Source: Solen grandis
Lineage: Eukaryota > Mollusca > Bivalvia > Adapedonta > Solenidae
Reading direction: 5' to 3'
Length of the DNA: 64,000 nucleotides
Assembly (NCBI GenBank): GCA_021229015.1
Contig: CM037788.1
Location: 45,404,714 to 45,468,713 of the forward strand
Below the pieces are notes generated by a model. That model did not search any database and was not told the origin of the DNA. It saw only the letters and a list, made by a program, of their open reading frames with translations. The position numbers were made by a program, and so were the translations under genes. Below are positions 23,037-35,894 of the stretch, piece by piece (position 1 is the stretch's first letter; each line of letters opens with the position of its first letter).

Positions 23037-26000
23037 TCATTTTAACTATCTTCTGTAATGAGTTATGTCATCGTCTTTATAAAGCGCAAATATTATATTA
23101 TTGATAAATGACAAGAAGGGACTTAAAATATAATGATCCAGAAACTATATAAATGATGACGTTTCACATGTCAAAATATGTTATTTATTAATATTATGTT
23201 ACTATTTGCTAATCCTATATTTCAGCTTACTTCAGTCTATGATTTATATCAATTATAATCTAAAAGCAGATCCAGTAATTACCAAATATTCTTGAAATAT
23301 TCCAGACGATCTATACATGCCATTTAAAAGTAAAGAATAATATCTTATAACTATATGATTTTTTATTGATAATATACAACCAGAATTTGTATTAAACGAT
23401 AATATTTACCAAACAGGAATATACTATACAGAAAGAGAGAGAGAGATATTGGTGTACATTGCTTTATATAAGGGACGACTTTTTATGACATACCACCATT
23501 TTCTATGACTATATGACCGCCAAAACCATTTTATTTTAATTCATTTTAGTTGTGTACGCTGCACAGTTTTAAATGTAAGAAAAATGTAATTAGTTGATAC
23601 CCCTAAATTGGTTGAAAACACGAGTCCAAAGCATCGATCATAGAGCATTTTTCCTCGCAAGGGTTTTATATACCAATTATACTTGTTAGAGGACAAAAAC
23701 GGTTAACAGTTTGTGTGACGTCTAGAGCGCAAATAAAAAATCGAAAATTTACATTTGCGAATTATACGCAATGTGAGCGATTTTGTTGGCCCGTTGTGGC
23801 ATTTTCTACTTATCACAGTTCTTATATTTACAATAAAATTGTCTAAGCATTGTGAGAACAAAGTGAGTTGTATTTTGTTGTGTGTATATGTGGGTTTGAT
23901 TAAGATGTGTTCACGCAGGAATTTCCCACCTCAGTATCTACTAGAAAAACAAAAAGGCGCCATTAAGAATGAAAAGAGAACCAACATATTTCCACAAAAG
24001 CAAACTTTTCTGCTTTATCATACATGTAATAAGAAAAATAATGTAAATCAACGCGTGTCCAACAACAGCACAATAAATAAATATAATATGCGTAAACAAA
24101 TTTATATATCGTTCAGATTTTTAAACTCCAAAGTATTATGTTTGTGTTCATACATATACCAGAAGGAATACATCATGTATACATATTTAACATGCACGTT
24201 AATTTTATAACTATAACTCGAAATGTCCCATTATCCTGTACTTATTGTATCTAAATATAAAAAAACACAAACTTCTCTACATTTAAACAGTATTGAAAAT
24301 TTGCTTTTCAAATATACCAATAATGGATTGTTTTGAAAGATAAAAAAGTCAAAATAAAAACAGTTGCATTTTATAATTTTTGAGAGAAAAAAGAAAAACA
24401 TGTTATTACCTCTCTGAATGTAACATAATCTTCCAGTAAAAGGAAAACTGAAGATGCAACAAACTTAGAGAAAGAATAATATTAACACTGGATATTGGTA
24501 ATTATTGAACTGAACAGAGAGCTACTATTCTGGTCGAGCAGGTGATTACAATGTTTGGAATCTTTAGAAAATCCCTCCAGATTAGGGTCGTCAATTGTAG
24601 AGCCAGCCTTTTGCGGGGGTGTTCAAGTTCCGTAAGAACACAGCTATTATATCATGTCTAATGGTATATTGGAGAGACTCGACAATACTTTGTTTCCCAC
24701 GCAAAGTGTTTTTATGTGAATTTTCATTACGGACAACAACCTGATGAACAGTGTCAGTATACATGCGATGATGGCAGAAAATAACAATTCATATAATCTA
24801 TTCAGATTTGTACAATGTACATCGTCTGAACAAATAATGGACAAAAATAAATTGTATTTTACACAAAATAATTATGTAGAATGGAGAAAAACGGGCAAAA
24901 AGAAGGAATATATGAAAGAAATAATGTTTTGCATAAAAAATAGATACAAAGTTTGACAGCATTTACAGCCGCAGTGTATAAGTCAGGGAAAGTTTAACAA
25001 GTATCTGTTGCAGTTTTTGATAAACAGATGGACGTTAGATATAGGTCTAAATATGGTCTTCTAATATCAGCATAGACGGAATATATGCTTATATTCAACA
25101 ATTTAAATAAAGAAAAAAATTCTAGAGTACCTTCTAGCCTACAAAAGTAATCACATAATTACCTTGGTAGAATATTCACGTAGAGTTTATGTACTGAATG
25201 TATTAGTTACCTTATAAATAATAATAATGCACTACTACCTGCCAAGTCTTTAAGCCATTTCTGTTTAAAGGTATTCAACAGACTTAACAAAGTATGTAAT
25301 GAATAAATAAACATGCTTAAATCAATAGTGCAAACACTATAAAATACAAACAAAAATAGTATTACCAAATTATTAAATGTACATTTGTATATCCTTTGTT
25401 ACAATTAGATACAGCTTGTTCATATAAATACTTCAATGAATGGATTTGAATTGTCTAATCGGTATTTTATATAACGATAGTAAATATGTTTTTGCTATAT
25501 TCTCTTTCTATATATTTTGATTTTGTAAACCCCCTTATTTCGGATGCATAACTTAAGGTACGGTAATGTGCGAACAAATAATAAAAAAGCTGACATATTA
25601 CTTAACGTGTAGGGTAGAATTTATCATTCATATTATACATAACAAACGAAATATGACTTTACCACTAAGATGTTCATCATTTAGTGAAAGATACCTTTAT
25701 AATTAAATAGTATTAAAATAAGAAAAACTTGTTTACAACTTCAATGTTTTGACTTTTCTTCACATTTGCCTGTCGTATTTCACCTTACTGATATTTGTTT
25801 AATACTTAAAATTATTATTTTTAAAGGATCATTATTTGTTTCATTGAACGCCAAAAACTTAATTCTTAATTTCATTATATTTTCAGACCGGAGAAATGTC
25901 ATTCTAATAACCATAAATTTAAACTCAGGTGTTTCATCTAAAATATCATCCACCATTACTATGTACATGCACTTTTACTTTAAACATTTATTATATAGGA

Positions 26001-26108
26001 ATTGCTTAAGATAGTAAATTCGGTTTTTCAAAAGAAAACAACAAAAACAAACAGAATAATTACATTATATATTACATATTTATATTAAACCAGAAGGCAG
26101 ATATATCA
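23037..26108. other. AT-rich stretch with one long open frame of unknown status
   Basis: No gene is recognised. One plus-strand frame is open for 151 codons (23755-24210). It starts without ATG (first Met codon about residue 51), has one hydrophobic segment near its start (HFLLITVLIFTI) and no known motif. It may be chance in this composition. A short GA run lies at 23432-23446. Confidence 0.4.
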
Positions 26109-26134
26109 ATATATATATATATATATATATATAT
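26109..26134. repeat. (TA)n microsatellite
   Basis: Thirteen TA units. Confidence 0.95.
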
Positions 26135-26564
26135 CTTTGTTAAATCATAATAACCTACGATGTGATGTCAAGTGTATTTCCCTAAAGACAGGCCTGGACG
26201 GTAAGGTAATAACATTGGAAATAATTATGGCCATAGAAATGAGCGACTTGTTCTAATCCTGGACACAATTTGCTTTAAACAGTAATGGAATTCTTGCAAT
26301 CTTCTGAAACAAAGTCTTTATTAGGAGTAAATCTGATAAAGTAATGTTAGCCTGCATGATACGGCAATGTCATATGTAAATATGATTTTAGATTTTATGT
26401 ATGTGTATATTCACAACAACCCGTCAAGTTTATTTCGAACAAACAATCGTTTTACTATGAGTTATAACAAATACACTCTATAAATTTACATTAACAATAA
26501 ATAAGTAAATAAAATAATTAATGTCGTGTGATTTTTTCATAAAATGTAAACTTAAAGATGATTA

Positions 26565-27675
26565 TTATAAAATGAGCATAAAGTTAGTTCCTTATTCCTT
26601 ATTCCTCTTTCGAATAAGGAATAAGGAACTGGTTCCTTATTCCTTATTCAAACGCGAATAAGGAACAGTAAAATTGGCAGATGCATATGAATTTATTTTA
26701 GCATAAATATGATCTAAATAATATAATTAAGCATGAGAAATACTATTTAAAAGGTTCCAAGTGCATAAAAACCATTTTTATGAAAATAAATGCATAAGTC
26801 GAATAAGGAATAAGGAACTGGTTCCTTATTCCTTATCTAAACTCGAAAAAGAACAGAAAAATTGACAGACGCATTGGATTCAATCTAAGCATTTATCTAA
26901 TCTACATAATGTGATAAAGCATGTGTAGTAGTGTATATGTGTTTGAAGTGCATAAGATCATAAAAAAATGGTTCTAAAGCACTTGGAACCTCTTATATAA
27001 TATTTCTCATGCTTAATTACATGGTTTAGATCACATTTTTGCTAAAATAAAGTCATATGCATCTGTTAATTTTTCTGTTCCTTATTCGCGTTTGAATAAG
27101 GAATAAGGAACCAGTTCCTTATTCCTTATTCGAGGTTGATTTTTTTAAAAATTTTCATTTATGCTAAAATAAAGTCATGTGCATCTGCCAATTTTACTGT
27201 TCATTATATGCGTTTGAATAAGGAATAAGGAACCAATTCCTTATTCCTTATTCGACTTATGCATTTTTTCATAAAAAAAAATTGTTCTTAGGCACTTGGA
27301 ACCTCTTATATTGTATTTCTCATGCTTAATTACATGCTTTAGATAACATTTATGCTAAAATAAAGTTATAAGCATCTGTTAATTTTTCTGTTCCTTATTC
27401 GCGTTTGAATAAGGAATAAGGAACCAGTTCCTTTTCCTTATTCGACTTTCGCATTTTCTTCATAAAAATGGTTCTTATGCACTTGGAACCTCTTATATAA
27501 TATTTCTCATGCTTAAATACATGCTATAGATCACATTTATTTTAACAACAAGTCATTTGCATCTGCCACTTATTTTTTTTCTTTATTTGTGTTTGAATAA
27601 GGAATAAGGAACCAGTACCTTATTCCTTATTCGAAAAAGGGATAAGGAACTAACTTTATGCACATTATTATAAAC
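26565..27675. mobile_element. Complex foldback element: inverted ends enclosing repeated palindromic modules
   Basis: The outer ends are inverted copies: 'gcataaagttagttccttatt' on the left (about 26576) and its complement on the right (about 27645-27666). Inside, the palindrome GAATAAGGAATAAGGAACTGG plus its complement occurs at about 26610, 26800, 27095, 27215, 27400 and 27590. Each is followed or preceded by 'ttccttattcgcgttt' and the phrases 'agtcat.tgcatctg.taatttt', 'ctcatgcttaattacatg' and 'gcacttggaacctcttata'. Modules left of about 26940 run in one direction and those to the right run in the other, so the block is an inverted repeat of tandem modules of about 190 bases. Non-coding. 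Confidence 0.85.
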
Positions 27676-28597
27676 CATAGTCCTATTTGAGTTGCACTTG
27701 CTTGTTCGAAGGATCATGATGTTCCAGTGTATTATTGGGTTAAAACGAGCATACTCATTATTCTCAGTTTGAAGACATTTGACATATACAATAGATTATT
27801 TGTTTAGCACTGGAGAGTATCACAGGGACGAGTACGACTCTGAGGAACACGGAGACATGATGTTATCTTGAGGTGGTTTTCTGTATCCCGTCGTATCAAT
27901 CGGGCCAAATCAATTGCGAATGACATTAAAGAACGACAATTGATTGGTCTTATATCACAGGTAACTGAAATTAAAAGAAAAGGAAGTCTTACATAAGTCA
28001 AATTAATATTAACTTTATAGAATATATAACTGATACATGTTTTTGGTTTTACCTTATACGGATGTTCACTTATTATGAATGCTACTTGAATGCTGCCAAG
28101 ACTTAACATAAGCTCATAAAGTATCAATGAATTTGTCATTTTATTGTAAATAAGGACTCTTTGCTGAGTTCTAAACAAGCAACATGTTTCAATATTTCAA
28201 TATTTGCACTCCATTAAAATTTGTAAGGACGATTTAACATGTTCCCTCCCTCGAGTATCCCTTTCAACAATTTCTTTCAACGTATTATAATAAGATACCT
28301 AATATGGAACATCCACTACTTAAATACATAACACACATGTATACATTCAGTCAAGACTTTTACCAACCTGAATCATAGTATAAACAGGAATCAACGAGGA
28401 TGACGGTTTTCCATTATATCTGGGGGTCTAAAAGCAACATTTCACTGGCCACACATGCAGTTTACATGTCGTGACAAAAAGCAGTTTGTACCAAAAGTGT
28501 TTAATGGGTTGTCTGAGGAAGTGCAAACAGAATAAAAATATGCATAATTATTATTATTTATAGTTTCTTTATGGGCGGTGATGATGAAACAATTTAC
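27676..28597. other. AT-rich stretch, no supported gene
   Basis: A GC-richer patch at 27810-27965 is open on both strands (124 codons on the minus strand). It has no confident family match. Splice-like signals flank it, but the frames disagree. Confidence 0.35.
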
Positions 28598-28695
28598 GGA
28601 GAAATTCACCATACACCTAACTTTCTGTTCACTGACATCAGTTATCCAGCCGTATCTAGACGTGTTATATGTCGAGTGTCCATCACTCAGCCACG
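28598..28695 (-). CDS. Possible internal exon (unrecognised)
   Basis: On the minus strand, a pyrimidine-rich tract ending ATGTTTCTATCTTTTAG precedes a frame with ordinary codon use that reads WLSDGHSTYNTSRYGWITDV and continues SEQKVRCMVNFS. A GTAAAT follows at the end, which is a weak donor. The patch is richer in GC than its surroundings. I do not recognise the protein family, and no partner exon was found nearby. A chance open frame or a transposon fragment is equally possible. Confidence 0.2.
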
Positions 28696-29189
28696 CTAAA
28701 AGATAGAAACATATTATTGCAGATGCTATCGGTGGGAATGTATGTCGAGAATGACTGGAGAAACAAACACCGGCAATGATCAAGACAAATTAACAAAAAC
28801 ACAATACTTTCTATAAATAAATTAGTTTTGTATGTGGCAATGTGTTCCCCATCCCTTTGACTCATTTCAAAATATAAAACTTTACTTCTAACGAGCATAT
28901 TTAACCTTTTTTTTTCTTTTACATTAAGTTGAATAAACAGCTTTTTTATACCATATATCACCTCAAATTGCAAATCGCAATATTGATAGATAAGTAATAC
29001 TCCATGATATTCATTGTAGATGCTGACAACAACAAATACCGCTAATGCTTCAATTTCCGATTACTGCCGTTGGAGGTCAGTTGCTCGCACCGTCAGCTAA
29101 ATGGCAGAAATATTTGGACGACCGTCGCCGGCCGTTTCTATCTTTTCGTCGATTTTCTGAAGAACCCTGAATATTATCAAATCTTTGCC
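28696..29189. other. No supported gene
   Basis: AT-rich, then a GC-richer patch near 29060-29170 that leads into the SINE-like sequence. Confidence 0.4.
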
Positions 29190-29380
29190 CCGCGAGCTTA
29201 ATCGGTTAGATGTGACGGCCCCTTTTTCGTTATGCGCTCCGTTTTAATCCCAGCAAGGTACATTCAATGTAGTGTGTGACATGTCCTAAACGGCCTGTCC
29301 GACCAAGGTGATTTGGTACACCGGAGCAATACAGATTAACTTTGGCGATTTTTGGATCGGTACTAGAACGGCATTATTGC
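29190..29380 (+). mobile_element. Degenerate tRNA-related SINE-like sequence
   Basis: 'cgcgagcttaatcggttagatgtg' fits an A box, and 'gttttaatccc' about 50 bases later is a damaged B box. The downstream body 'acggcctgtccgaccaaggtgatttggtac' has no counterpart elsewhere in the window. No target duplication was found, so the call is tentative. Confidence 0.45.
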
Positions 29381-29754
29381 TTCCCTATTGTCAGTAAGAG
29401 CTGTGTGGCCCATTTTTCAGATCTGATACCATAGTCCTGCTCATGTACTAATGATGTGCTACCATCCTTTAGCAATATGTTGACGTACTATTTCCGTTCT
29501 ATTACCGTAGTACTATTGTACTGTTACCATTATGTTAACAGAAAGATTGTATTCGGTACCACAACGGCTCTTACAAAAGTAGGACAACAGAGTCACATCG
29601 AGGACGCATGATCTATTTCGGTTGTTAAATTGATGATATTTTTTGGTAGACTATTCAAAGAATGATTAGGACTATACTACTTATCCGAGCGTTAACATCG
29701 TCTTGGTTAAGCTTTTTTGTACCACCATTACTATTTTACTGAACCCATTAAGTT
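29381..29754. other. Unassigned sequence
   Basis: Moderately AT-rich. Short phrases such as 'taccgtagtactattgtactgttaccat' look repetitive, but no unit can be defined. Confidence 0.35.
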
Positions 29755-30125
29755 ATTGATAGGATTTGATACTTAAAATATATGTGCATGTTTATGAATA
29801 TAACTTCCACTTGTAGGCAAGGGTGCAAAACTCTGTCATGGATTTCGACCAAACAATGTCTCTATTTTCTACTTAAAAACGGTTGTTTTTTTCTTTACAC
29901 CTTACTGTTTCCAATGAACCCTTTGCTTTGAAACTTGGAATACTTATTTCTTATTTATAGTCATAACCTCTACCTGAATGTAAGAGTGCATATATTTATT
30001 ATTAAATTTGACCAAAGTGTGTGTTTTTTTCTTTTTCGACTTCGAATCTCTGTTAAGATTCTCGTACCCCTTCACTTATTCATAAAACCTTTAAAATATT
30101 GTTTTGAAGCATTGTGTACCTTTTT
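29755..30125. repeat. Degenerate ~180-bp tandem repeat, two units
   Basis: Two diverged units share a 'ttgatacttaaaatat / ttgaaacttggaatac' start, 'cataacctctacctgaatgtaagagtgca' and 'tttgaccaaa.tgt' near the end. The first unit starts near 29768 and the second near 29928. Confidence 0.55.
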
Positions 30126-30159
30126 GTAATATTTATTTATTTATTTTTTACATTTTACG

Positions 30160-31308
30160 GCAATATTATTTGTTATTGACAGACACATTAATAGTCGAAC
30201 GGACAGCTCTTGGTTCTGTTCCCTTTATGTTGCTTTTATCGACTATGAATTTTTTTTCGATGCAGTCAAACATGATCAGATATTTAAATGACTAATTGCG
30301 TGTGGCGTGAGTAATAAAATTATCAATACTATCGTGTCATTATATAATAAAGTATTAGCAACTGTAAATATTCATGGTAAATTTTCTGATATGTTTGAAC
30401 TATCAGTAGGATTGAAACAAGGGGATCTCTCAGTGCTCTTTTGTTTATTCTCTTCATTTCTGTTACCTGGGTATTAATTTGTTTTATAATGGAAATATAT
30501 CTTACGCAATTAAATTATTGTCTGGACAAGCTATGAGAGGGGTGTCAAATTTATTTTATATTTTTCAACGTTTATATTTTGAGATATCAACAAAATTACA
30601 GTTGTTTGACAGAATGATAACACCTATTTTAACATATTGTTCAGAGGTGTGGGGGATATATGATATTGATGAAATAGACCGTATTCATATAAAATATTGA
30701 AAATTTATTTTAGGCGTAAATTCACAATCTCCCAATATAGCAGTTTTAGGAGAACTTGGAAGATTTTCATTATCTACAATATGTAAAGAATGCGCAATAA
30801 AATATTTTTTAAAGCTAGCAGAAATCAAAATTCGCTAATGTTTAAATACTGGATAGTCAATCAAACTGTAATCCGCGGACAAGAAGCTGGGCCTTTAAAA
30901 TTAAATTGCTTCTGTAAAACTTAGGTTTTGGAAATATATGGGATAACTTTGATGTAAATTCTGACTATGTACAAATGATAAAACGAAGGCTTAGAGACCA
31001 GTTTGTACAGAAATGGCATGAATGTATAAATAATAGCCCAAAACTTGAAACCTTTTGTAAATACAAAACAGAATTTAGATTTGAACCGTATTTAGAAATT
31101 ATCAAAAATGATTATATATTGTAAATGGTATATATTAAGTTACTTGTAAAAATAAAAAATTGAAATTTTATTGAAATGTTCGTATACATGTATACACATA
31201 TTCCTGTAATTGTATTTCTCGTGTATTATTTTTGTAACTATTTAAGTATTTGCCAAAGACAGCTGTGCTATCGACTTAGCAAATAAACTAATAGAGTTGA
31301 GTTGAGTT
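30160..31308 (+). pseudogene. LINE ORF2 relic (reverse transcriptase to C-terminus), internally deleted
   Basis: The plus-strand frame near 30235-30425 reads AFIDYEFFFDAVKHDQIFK, a damaged motif A (family: FIDYxKAFD), a stop, then LIACGVSNKIINTIVSLYNK and SVGLKQGD (motif B). The catalytic FADD block is missing by deletion. The frame then resumes with DRMITPILTYCSEVWGIYDI and FILGVNSQSPNIAVLGELGR, typical of the post-RT region of LINEs common in molluscs. A C-terminal piece, from IWDNFDVNSDYVQMIKRRLRDQ to PYLEIIKNDYIL, ends in TAA near 31125. The 3' end at 31292-31308 carries GAGTT repeats, a LINE-like tail. Several stops and shifts make it dead. Confidence 0.8.
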
Positions 31309-34300
31309 GTAACGTACGTACAATGAGGACTGTATTATGCTATTAATCAGTTGTGTTATTATATTAAGTATGTTTCCAAATGAACGTAAAAAATATGTTT
31401 CAACTTAAATAATGTAATACTAAAAACTACATCTGAAGCGGTTCCAACGGTCGCGGTCCAACAGAATATATGTTTGCTGTCATCTGGTGAAGTTGTAAAG
31501 GTTTGCTTTTACTGTCCTACTTAACGAATATTTAGTCGAAAAATGATGTATAACATATTAGTGTAAGCATGGGCTCCCTGTGGGACTATCATTCACAGCA
31601 TGTCGAAGTTATAATTACATATTTCAGATGTATTAGAAAGACAGATTTATTACACGCTAATTTCAGTTAAGTTGCAGCTTATTCTTAAATACCAATTAAT
31701 CCCAAATCAGATTCAAATAATGTAATGTTCATAAGGCCCATTAGTGACATGTTGTCTTTGCCAGTTTGGCCATATGCATAAAACTGTGTTGTTTATATTG
31801 CGCTTCCTTACGGCAAGAGTAATGTTAAAATTAAAAGTATAACATCCTTAACGATGTCATTCGTTAAGTGTAACGAATAGCTTATCAACTTAATTTAAAA
31901 AAAAAAGATTAAAACTATGATATAGTTGGAAACGTTAAATGTTTATAATACCAATATTAGGGATATAAAAAAGGTTTAATTTACAAACTATAAAAAGCTT
32001 ATCTACCAACTTCCATTAAATATTATGCACAAGCTGATTTTATTTCAAGTAAAGATAAATCTTATGTAACCAAGCGAAACCGAAGGATCATCGCGTATAT
32101 CCGATTATTGTTTCCAGATCCTCACAATAAACTGAACAACTAACCTGAAGGTAGAGTCCACTTATACAAATTAGGGGAAATGGTGGTAAAAAATACACAT
32201 AAGCCTGTTTTCAAATCATATTGCCAAAGCAGCAATCCTAAATTGATAAGGAAGTGTTAAATTTCATTACTGTGTTACTTTTCATGTTTAAACTGAAAAA
32301 GAAGCCGATTATATCAAGTGGAAAGAAATATACAACCTGAATTTCGTCTGATATATATATACATAACAAGTCTTAGAAGTGTCGGTCTGATGGAAGTATA
32401 CCCATTTAAAGCTAATTATTGATAAATGTTTATAATTCAAACAATGGAATACCTTGTCATCATCTTAACTTTTTGCGGTATATCAATATATACTTCAAGT
32501 GCGATTCGTATATTTTTATTTACACATTATCAACAAATAAGCATAATTATATCTGTCATTCAAGAAGAAATTCTCTTTTATTTAATCGGCGGATGTAGTT
32601 ATTTCTGTCACTTTAAATACATAATAGATAGCTAAACTAAGATCTGTGATGCATTTATCAGTTAAGACTAGATTGTTAATAACGTGAATAAAAGTTTCAA
32701 ATAATTTATACATACATGTAAGTGTGGTTGGTTACATTTATATGTGTTGTCAGGAAATTTGATGCCGTTGTTCATAATACAATGTAACAGATAATCAGAG
32801 TGAAATTGCTGTGTATACTTTCTGTTTCTGTGAAAACTACTGGAAATAAAACCTCCGTGATTCCACCAACAATCTAATTAATTATTATTTTTCTAGTACA
32901 TTAGATTTTATAGTATTAAAGTGATTAGCCGATTTGCAATCGTGATAGAAGAAGTGTAAATTACGGAACAAAGCATCCTGTCAAACTGCTGAAAAGGGTA
33001 ATAATAAAATGTAATGAGCTATGGCACACAACATGTTGCAGAGGATAAAATATGTGTAAAAAGAACATGACTGAAAGCTAGACATGAATGCCCGTACATA
33101 ACTTGCCTTTATGGGAGCTTATGTCTTATATCAACGGCGTTGCAACTGACTGTAAAATCACCGATTAGAAACCGCTCGAAATCAAAGAACACTTTGTAAT
33201 GAATGACAAAAGTCGCAAGTTGTCAACTTCTATAACCGTATGTGTATTGTGTAGTCTTTTGAAGAACAATTATTCGCGGCAGGATAAAGAGGGACAATCA
33301 TAATCATTTTTCAAATGTTATAAGGAATCTAAAACAGTATAGCATTGAAAATCATGGAAAGGAGAACCCTTTTGACGTCTCAAGAAGCTACATCTAGGTA
33401 TTTACATCTCTGGACGTCTGAAATAACAACATGCCTATGATAACATAAACCAGAAATTTGGTAGCTTATTTAAAGTTTGAACTAGTGGAGTTAAAAATTA
33501 AAGTAATTAAAACAATGTCAACAATTTTGTTGTATATTTACTTACTTACTATTATTTAATAAAAAGTATAGATGATGGCTTGTATGATGACTTCATACAA
33601 AATATATAATAAAGGAGAAAATATAGCCATCAAGTTAGTATGCTGTGTTGTGAAATTAGTCAATATCAGATCATTACTGGTGTCTATTAAAAGTAAGGGG
33701 ATACATGGGAAATCTGTAAAAAACATTAGCTATTTTTTTAAACAAAGGAAATAACTAGCATTTGAAATATAACTGAATGAAAAAAAAAATCAAGTAAATG
33801 TCAGGGTATTAATGATGTTTAATCACCAACGTATTGTTTACTTATTGGTGGACGTCACGTTCAAAACACATTATATTGCGGTTTGTTGCAGAATCAAATC
33901 CGATTTATACATACTGGCCTTTTAAAGCTACGGGTGTATAGTGAACAAACTATAGTACCGAATGCTTCTTTAATACAGATAAATTCGCAATCACAAAAAC
34001 ATTGTCAAATTGCATTATCATACTAGGCAAATAACGTACAAATTCGTTTATCAGTAATCAACAAAAGTATCATATTGTATTGATAAGGTAAAATAAACGC
34101 AGCAGTTTCACTCCTTGAACTATTTTCTCTTGAAAGAATCCAATTAAAACTTTGTTTATACTGGCAGAACGGCGATGTCGATAGGGGATATTAGTCCCAG
34201 TGTGTTTATTTACGTCACTGTCTTTCCTCACACGTCTGCTCCCTTTCAGGGACAGCGATGATGATGGCAGTTGTCATGACAATGGATTCACGTGTGAAAA

Positions 34301-35454
34301 TATTTAGACATAAAGTCGTCCAGGGATTCAAAAGAAAGTTTCCTGCATCATTGTTTTCAGCATTTCACTATGTTCGTTTATTGTTATCCTATTTTTATTG
34401 ACATCCTGTTTTTTTAAGTCAATTGGTATAACGCACTTTAGGTGCTCGTGAATGATTCGTTGGAAAATATTTTGCTTACCTTTTCTAGCTGATATATAAA
34501 CCCTTACTAAAGCCTCGATAACAGAAATGTACCTTAGATATTTAATGCATATAACAATGGCTACTTCAAGTCGCATTCACAATGTCTTGATGATGAAAGA
34601 AGTATGACACTGCTACGTTATTAAAATCGAAATATTTTATATTCAACCCCAATCCTTATATGAGCTTATGAATGGCTAAGAGTCATTTTCAAGTTTCCCT
34701 TAAGAGTTGTAAAACATATTTATACCATATTTGTTGCATATAGAGAAATAAAGTTTATTTTATTTTTATTTCTAGGATTAATGCAAGTAAATAATAAAAT
34801 GATTTTAAAAGAAGGCCGACTGAAATAGGGGGCATGCCTTTTTAGGCATATGTCGTCAAGTATATAAGATAATCCCGAGCGTGAAATACCCCCAGAGAAT
34901 GTTTTTTAACGAAACATCATATCATTACACTATTGTTACAATGCTTTGTTTATCTAGAGACTTGCATTGGCAAAAATAAAAGTCATGATGCCATATGTCG
35001 AAAAAGTTATTAAAACGATTTTTGCCATCTATGCCGTTTCAACCACGTGACTAAACACATTTCAATAACAAAAAGAAGGACTTGATACTCTGTCCATCCC
35101 TAAGATTCTATTGAAGTTGCTGGAATCATATGAGATATGATAACTTGTGACGTCAAGTAACGTGATTCGATAGATTCTTTAATAAACGTGTTTGGTGTTG
35201 TTCAAATGAATATGTCTTCAGGGTTACTATGTAAAATGCCTTACACAAAATGTATCTAAATATAAAGTATGATGACAATAATATACATAATTAGACATAA
35301 TATTTTTTCCTCAGTTTTGGTGAAACCCGTAATGAACAAAAAACGTTTTCCGATGGTTTGCGGAGGACAGAAATAAATCTAAGATGGTATAGAACGCCAG
35401 GAAGCTAGCTTTTGTGGAGACGTTGTAGAGTATAGACTTGCATACTAGGTCTCG
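31309..35454. other. Long AT-rich stretch, no supported gene
   Basis: No repeat family or domain is recognised. One open minus frame (34576-34328, 82 codons) has an AGGTAAGC inside that could be a donor, and a pyrimidine-rich CAG lies at about 34248 on the plus strand. Neither has enough support to call an exon. Near 35440-35490 a phrase 'cccctggatccggctctgc' around a C-run looks like a common interspersed-repeat fragment. Confidence 0.4.
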
Positions 35455-35468
35455 CCCCCCCCCCCCCC
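35455..35468. repeat. Poly-C run (14)
   Basis: Uninterrupted C run in an otherwise AT-rich context. Confidence 0.95.
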
Positions 35469-35800
35469 GAACCTGAACCCCTGGATCCGGCTCTGCTATT
35501 CCATTAATTTATGATAATCTCGTGTAAAAGATTATCAAACTGTGAAAAATATATCATATCGTGTTATGATTCAAATATATTCATCAGATATGTTTTGTAT
35601 TTCTCGAAATAGAGCAACATGCCTGCATCTTAATATCAAGGCAGCAATGATTTTTCCGCTATTATTCATATGACTTGTAAAATATTATCGATCATCTTAG
35701 ATGCAGATGGTTTCCAAATAGATTTATAGCATTTCTCGGTTTGTGGCGCATTAAATGAAGTGTATAATAATCACTCCTTGTTCTCAGAAATATTTTTATG

Positions 35801-35816
35801 CCCCCCCCCCCCCCCC
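35801..35816. repeat. Poly-C run (16)
   Basis: Sixteen uninterrupted Cs. The short frames through it are meaningless. Confidence 0.95.
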
Positions 35817-35894
35817 TATCGAAGCATATTGTTTTGCAAATGTCGGTCGGTGGGTTGATTGTTGGAGATCCGTTCATCAATATGGATTGGGCCC

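Noticed and set aside
27804..28178. 124-codon minus-strand frame with splice-like borders
   Set aside because: Plus- and minus-strand readings compete, the sequence has no recognised motif, and a faint Tc1-like resemblance on the plus strand was too weak to claim.
34328..34576. 82-codon minus-strand frame with an internal AGGTAAGC
   Set aside because: No homologue recognised, no acceptor or partner exon; compatible with chance in AT-rich DNA.
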